From assembly GCA_963691655.1 (NCBI GenBank), contig OY829328.1, forward strand, positions 7,282,204-7,346,203: 64,000 bases of DNA, given 5' to 3'. Under the pieces are notes generated by a model, which searched no databases, was not told the origin of the DNA, and saw only the letters and a list, made by a program, of their open reading frames with translations. This DNA is from Toxonevra muliebris. Its lineage: Eukaryota > Arthropoda > Insecta > Diptera > Pallopteridae. The position numbers and the translations under genes were made by a program. This document shows, piece after piece, positions 57,942 to 64,000 of this stretch (its first letter is position 1; each line of letters begins with the position of its first letter).

Positions 57942-60900
57942 CAAAATAACAATATGACCTCCTTGATTCGTGGTCAGCAAACTTAACCACGCTGCAGTAC
58001 ACAGTTATTCTTAATACTTATATTCTCAGTTCTGTTGTTCCTTCTTCCAAAAATAAAATCTAAATAAACCAGTCTTTTCGTGAAGCGTCCTTGAGCTTAC
58101 ACTTTTTTGTTTTACATCGTGACCATTGCATCTGACTAGGATAACGACAATAAATTTAACATTACCCTAGGTCGATAATATCAGTTTTTAAGGTTTCTTC
58201 ACATCCTCTCTGTGTAACAACGTATATGTGTGTGTTGCATCTTTTTAGAGGCTCCAGAAGCATACAAAAATTTCGAACAGAAACCAAATGGCATCAGCTG
58301 CACTTAACGCGTCTTTTGATTGAACTATTGCATTATATTAACTGATCTGTCTCCATATACAGCAGAGTAATAGCCAGAATACGCTGGCTAGTTGACACCC
58401 TTTTTTGGTTTCTCCTCTGCAGCTTGATGATACTTTGCTCATATGGTATGCAGTTTGCATGTGGTGCTGTCAACTTGTCACGCCACTTTTGGTTTTATTC
58501 CTTCCGTTCAAGTCCCAATTTAATGCTGTAAGTATTCTTAAGTACAGAATCATCTTATCATGTTTCAGTTATGGGTTTTTTTCTTTATATTTCTTTTCAA
58601 GGTTACTTTGCAAAGTTTTACCACTATAAATTTTATTGCAGATAATATTATTCATCTGTCTCCTTTACTAAACTGGTTCCATATTTTATTTATTTTATTT
58701 TTTTTTTTTTTGTGGTTAATGTATCTTTGCGGTTTATTTATTTTTTCTTGACAGTTCAGTTATGCACGCAATGCATTGAAAGACAGTTACAATATTAAAA
58801 ATAAAAATTAATCATTTAAATGGTTTTAACAAAAGGAAATATTTGTCCTGCTAGTTGCTGTACCTTTACATTATTTACGGTATGCAAAAAGGTTCTAAAA
58901 GGGCTCAACTTAAAAGAGGAAGGGAGAGATACGAGATACAGTCGGTGAAATCTTCATAGCTGAGTTAAGCCATATTCGGCCCAGGGGTTCTTCTGTCTCA
59001 AGTTGGCACGTAGTTTCCGCATGGTGTGTTTTGTACATAAAGCTTATTTTTTTGTGTATAGATAACACTTTCGATCTATCATTTATTTATATATTTTGTA
59101 TAGTTTGAAAAATCTAAAGAAACAAAGCCAAATTTATAGAAACTTCTTGGAAATAAAATGATTTTCAGAAATGGACCTGTCAAGTTGTCAAGTTGCCCCC
59201 GAAAATCGTGCAGTTTGACAACTCTTGATTACTTTCTGTGACGCTACAATGTCTACTATTTTATGCTGGTATGCATTTCTTCGAAGGTTTGCGGTCCTGA
59301 AATCATTTTCAAACATTAATGCCATTAATTACCTAAAAAACTTATGAAACGTCCTTTAGTTAAACTGAAACTCTAAATACGGTTACAGTAGCCAAAAAGG
59401 TTTATGTTAGACTAGCACTCAGTAAAAAAATCAATAATACGAGAATATAACTGTAGGTCCATTCTATTCGTGTACAAATAAAACACACAACATGAATGGA
59501 TGTAAGATCGATCTAGCCCCCTATGGTCTGTTGTGGCATAATAGTTATAATAGTAAAAGTGTTCCCAATCCAACATAGTGTCCATCACTTAAAGAACTTC
59601 TTCCCATAAGAAAACATTCAAGTTGCTTAGCCAACTAAGACTTATTAACTTATTTTGACCCGGTACTAGATGTCATGATCCAACTTTGAAAATTTTCAAA
59701 ACACAATTTCCATAAGTCTTCGATAAGAGATTTCAGTTCTCAAAATATAAAATATAAAAGAAACTTTTTTCTGGATTTTAGAGAGTGTAGACGTTTTTGG
59801 CTTACCTTGAAAAAATAAGGTGGCCAAGTGTGTTTAATACAGTATTTGAGAAGTTATTTTAAGTTAAACACAGCTAAATATGGAAAATGTATGAATTTCG
59901 ACTATTTTTCCTTATGTTTTTTAAAAAAGTTTGGTCAGCTGTAGCCTCTTAAAAATATATATAAAAGAACCCTGTGAAGTTATAAGTTCTGCATCAAGTT
60001 TGTTATTTTATCTTGGTGAATTTCTCATTTCAAATGCAAAACAATTAAGTTTACTATTTTTTGTTGATTTTCATAACCACCTTCTAAAAATAAGTCTGTG
60101 AACCTGACTAAATGCAATTTTAAAGTCAGTATATATCTGGGATTGGCCCTTTTCTTTACAGCACAAAACTATTTCACTTCAACTTTATTTCAAATCATTT
60201 ATTTTAATCTTATTTTTAAATTGTACATTAGTAATTATTTTATTTTAATCTTATTACAAGCTGACCTTCAGTCGATTGTTTTGCTTTTCTCTTCTCGGCA
60301 TCTCGCGATCAACTCCCCATTCGTCTGTTATTTTAAAAGTTCCTCCATTTTCTTCGTCCAGTTTTGTCTATGCAAGGATGCATTCGTCAGTAATTCGTCG
60401 TCCAGTCTTTGTCAATGCAGGGACGCATTCGTCAGAAGTTCTGTCCACTTCTTGTCGTCCGTTGTAACCTTCCCACATATATAGAAACGCTAAACAGTGA
60501 TTACTTTTGAAAAAAAATTTATAAATGTTTTTTTTTTTCGACGAATTTTCAAAATTGCTGTACTCAAGCGTAGTATATTATACAAATGGATATATTTTGT
60601 TACTTTTTTAAACTGCTTCAAACTAAAATTTATTAATTTAAATGTCATTAACATTTGTCATAATTTCATGTAGGTTCATATGCCGGTACATCTGCATATA
60701 TCTGCTCGTGTATATATTAATAAACAAAATTCAGGAGTTATATTTAATATGAACAACAGCAATTTAAATTCCTTTGTTGGTGACACTTTGCCGGGCAATC
60801 CGTTCGAAAACGCTGTGACGCTTATTTTCGCAAAAGTTAAATTCTTGTGAAACCACTTGGATTGCATTTCTTTTGTTTCTTTGCAACAGGATTTCCACTT

Positions 60901-62938
60901 ACTGGTTTGCATTATTCGACAAATAAATAATTATTTAAGTGCAATAAGTTCAATACAATGTAAAATACATGCGACGCCGTTATGTCGGTGTAGGTTAACG
61001 GCTGGGAGTTTTATGATGAGTTACGATATTTGGAAAGATCGCTCTCTCATTAGAGAGAGAGAGAGAGACGGAGAGAAAAATCTTTTAATATATTTAAGAT
61101 ATAAAACATAAATAACTTCATAAGTACCTACCTACATATAAATTTTTCAATAATAAAACAAATATGTACTCGATATGCAGGCAAATACTTGCCTTCACAA
61201 GGTTTAATAACCTTTAATCAAAAATTTCGATTTATCATACATAGGTATTTCACAATCACATAAAAATATTTGAAATTTTGCATTAACCACAAAAAAGAAA
61301 TACATAAGAGAAATAAATACATACCATATTCACATAATAATCAGACATACCAAGCTACCGGAACAGAGCATCAAAAGCCTCTCTCTATCTCTTTCCCATA
61401 TACAACATATACAAATTTGTAGTTGCTAAGCGTGAATTTTATTTTTGAGCCATACATATTCGTCATACATACCACACTACTATATATGTTTATTTGTATT
61501 TGTTAAATACCTCTTAGGTTCAAAGTCCAAATTGATTTGAGGCTGACTTTCATGCATTTCAAAATTAGCATTTCATTTAATGTGTTAACTTCTTTTGAAC
61601 TCTTTTTGAACTGATTTTGAGCTTCTTTGGAGCTTTATACTCGAGTTTTACGTTTGTGAGGGGCGCGTTCAGGTGAACACGCACGTTTTATGTTATTTTG
61701 TTTAACGCAAAAAAGCATATACATCATTTGTTCCAATAGCTTTACGTCTTTAGTAATTTATTTATATGATTTTAATTTTAGAATTGCATTTTTATCTTTT
61801 GGCAATTTTTAATTGAAATTGTTAAAATGAAATGGAGATGATGTGTTAATTAAGTTTAAAAAAAAAATACTAATTTATATGTGTTTTGATTTGAATTGTA
61901 AATAATCTCGATTGTACACCTTAATTTTATAATTAAGTGTTGTTTGTTGTACGTTGTAGATACATGATGTAAATTATGATTAACTTCCAATGGTCAAAAG
62001 CGGACAAAACATTCTTTTGTCTTTTAGTTCTCATTAAACGAGGTACAATTCAGTTTTTTTGTTTTTTTTTTTTTGCTTAACCCATTTAATGACTGTGATA
62101 CGAAAAAGTATTTCAACTAAGATATTTAAGAATTTGTATTGGGTACCCTTGTTATTTTATAGGTACTTACTCCTTTATATTTGTTTCTACCTTTGCATTT
62201 TTAAGCTTTCTCCCCCTCCCACCCCCCTCTCCCTTGCATTTGACTCTACTTTTACATTTTTTGGTCCTTTCTATATACAAATTTATCCTTCTAGTTACTC
62301 TATAGTGTCCCAAAATCGAGTCTTAAAAAAAGTTGAGTTGAATAGGCCGAAAGTTAATCTCTGAAAAGGTAAATCTGAAACAAACAAAAAAGTTGTATGT
62401 TGTAGATAAAGTTTTCTCTCACAGGAATCAACCACATTTTTAAAAAATCGTAAAAAAAAATTGCAGACTTTTGAAAAAGGAATGAAAAAACACACCAATG
62501 TTTAAGATAATTTTTCTCTGGGACATTTTTATTAAAATCGGTCTAGTCAGTCCAGAGATAAACTGTCGGCCATACAAAAACAGTGAGTTTTGAGAAAAAT
62601 GCTTATAATTAGATGTAAAATTAAAATGTAAAAAAGAAAAAAAAAATATTTTTGAAAGCCTAAATTACCTCACCAAAAAAAAACCCGACTTTAATATGCA
62701 ATAATATACCTTCAAAAAATTCTTAAAAATTCTAGTTTTTTCACATGAAGAACTGTAGTCCTTAAGAAAGCATTTCGATAATATTATCGACACATTTGCC
62801 GAAACAAAAGTTCGCAAGGTACAATGGGATTATCAAAAAATTGTGCTCTTGCTAGAAGCGTGAATAATTAATGTTTGATTAATTCAGTATGTATGTATGT
62901 ATAAGGTTCAGTTAGGGGCCCCTTAAAATTTTTGGCCC
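57942..62938. other. gene-poor DNA; SINE tail and small tandem repeat
   Basis: A SINE tail in plus orientation lies at about 59447-59520 (AACTGTAGGTCCATTCTATT to CATGAATGGATGTAA). A diverged 44-bp tandem duplication is at about 60357-60444 (TCCAGT start, GCATTCGTCAG core). A (GA)n run is at 61052-61070. I see no supported gene. Confidence 0.5.
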
Positions 62939-63087
62939 ATGGCTCCTTGCTTATATTATGATGAGGTTACGATGTCGGTGGTGTCTGGTCCTCAAAATCA
63001 TGGATCACCAAACTGGGGATCTATCAACAATTTTTCGCTCTTCACTAATTTTAGTCACAATGTGAGTAAAACTGTGGCAATGAAGAA

Positions 63088-63220
63088 AATGTTTAGTGGT
63101 GGTGTTCATCAAACTTCACTACCACTTCAGTGGCAGTGGAAATAAAATGGCATTACCCGTAAATGGTTAGTGGTAGTGAAAATCAAATGCTACCACCACT
63201 AAAGGTTTAGTGGTAGTATT
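63088..63220. repeat. cluster of AGTGGTAGTG words in both orientations
   Basis: The motif AGTGG[TC][AG]GTG or its complement occurs about five times in 130 bp: near 63095, 63118 (with a facing AGTGGCAGTGG), 63170, 63190 and 63209. Neighbouring copies face each other, so short hairpins can form. It looks like the sub-terminal repeat region of a DNA element, but no ends were found. Confidence 0.6.
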
Positions 63221-64000
63221 TTGTTTAGTTCCTTTACATACATACAGTGAATACTCTGAATAATCTTGGCGCTTTATTCGCTTATTCGCCAAGCAAATGC
63301 TTAAGCGTTAATCCAGGGCTGGTAACATCTACTCAGAGCTACTGTCAGTAAATGGTCAGGCACTGCAATTGTACTTCTGGCCTCAAGTCGACGATATCAC
63401 TTCAAATTTTTAGTTAGCCTCGTTTGAGTGGTCAATAATGAATGTGAATTTAAGCCAAGTTGTTACTGGTTTGGCATTAAAAGTAAAATCTCAATTTGTT
63501 TTTTACATATAATTTAAATTTTTTTTTTCTTAATTTACATTAAAATGGAATTATCAGAGTATGAATCATAGATAGCTTAGATAGTCATATATATATAGAA
63601 ATCCCATATAGATTTCATAACTCACTCAAATTTCATATGAAATTCGGAATTGGAAAATCTAACAAAAGTTAATAAAATCAAAGAGAGCAAGAGAGACTGA
63701 AAAGTAAATATGCAATAAAAGCTTTATAAAAGAAACCATTCCATAGGAAAAACTTTACGTTCATAAATTCAGGTATGCATGCATACATAAATACGTGCAT
63801 ATTTGTTAATGAGCGACGTTGATTAACTCACGTGCTGTAAAGAGGTCAGTTAGAGAGAAAGAGAGAACGCTTATACAGCTTCATCGAAAGAAAAAAAAAA
63901 TCACCGAATTATGCATGTGTACGCAAGCTTAAACGCGTAGCAGAAATACGGGGTATTTCTCTTTAATCTTAAAACCTTCCTCTCACCCCGAACCCCAGCC
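63221..64000. other. intergenic to window end, nothing recognised
   Basis: AT-rich sequence with GAGAGA words near 63680-63690 and 63850-63870. No gene or element termini were recognised. Confidence 0.4.

Noticed and set aside
60098..60484. 128-codon plus-strand open frame
   Set aside because: The first part is Phe/Ile/Leu-rich chance sequence, and the second part reads through a diverged tandem repeat. No motif supports a protein.
62059..62364. 101-codon plus-strand open frame
   Set aside because: It is composed of T-rich tracts giving Phe/Leu/Ser runs, with no motif or gene signal.
1..64000. CRISPR array, prophage, operon or bacterial system
   Set aside because: There are no regularly spaced identical repeats, no ribosome-binding-site-led gene runs, and the genes have spliceosomal introns. 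The window is eukaryotic.

Overview
The window is AT-rich (roughly two thirds A+T), has short GT-AG introns, TATA/Inr-type core promoters and a dense load of small DNA transposons, so it looks like a piece of an insect chromosome, most likely a higher fly (Diptera: Schizophora). The animal genes are most fly-like in form, and the tail of the tRNA-derived SINE resembles one I associate with tephritid fruit flies. That last step is recall and inference, not proof. It is a gene-poor, repeat-rich region, not a bacterial or viral segment.

Three host genes are well supported. An adenosine kinase lies on the minus strand at 15989-17679 in four exons that join in frame to 362 residues. A Gadd45 homologue lies on the plus strand, with an intronless 177-residue CDS at 32877-33410, a TATA box near 32398 and an A-rich leader. 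A secreted repetitive protein of 735 residues lies on the minus strand at 55558-57765, with a signal peptide, six REEH-type repeats and a strong TATA/Inr promoter near 57941-57907. Weaker gene candidates are a four-exon, phase-consistent minus-strand model at 24997-28117, a first exon with a mitochondrial-type N-terminus at 47567-47654, and a 62-codon ORF at 42069-42257.

Most of the rest is transposable-element debris. From left to right: a dead maT (DD37D) mariner at 1037-2295 next to a decayed coding relic; a foldback element at 4507-4855; MITEs at 8031-9040 and 9182-9915; a TA-flanked MITE at 10831-11697 whose empty site survives at 43608 in this same window; a Helitron RepHel relic enclosed by hAT-like inverted ends at 12923-14013; a 1.5-kb long inverted repeat at 19472-21001 enclosing a transposase C-terminal fragment; two hAT elements with 8-bp target duplications at 23563-24188 and 25191-26067; two TTAA-flanked piggyBac-type MITEs at 26998-27477 and 29940-30463; a tRNA-derived SINE at 30527-30797; a piggyBac relic with a recognisable cysteine-rich domain at 42672-43744; a TTAA-flanked element at 43911-44570; and smaller inverted repeats at 44824-45265, 48082-48705, 53877-54313 and 54399-54883.

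The genes show no operon-like or pathway link; they are neighbours, not a system. The observations most worth following up are the unrecognised four-exon model with a hAT inserted at one of its splice sites, the long inverted repeat as a possible hairpin-RNA source, the empty-site/filled-site pair that proves one MITE insertion, and the perfect hairpin in the 3' UTR of the REEH-repeat gene. Most other stretches longer than a few hundred bases show nothing but AT-rich sequence and microsatellites, and are listed as such.
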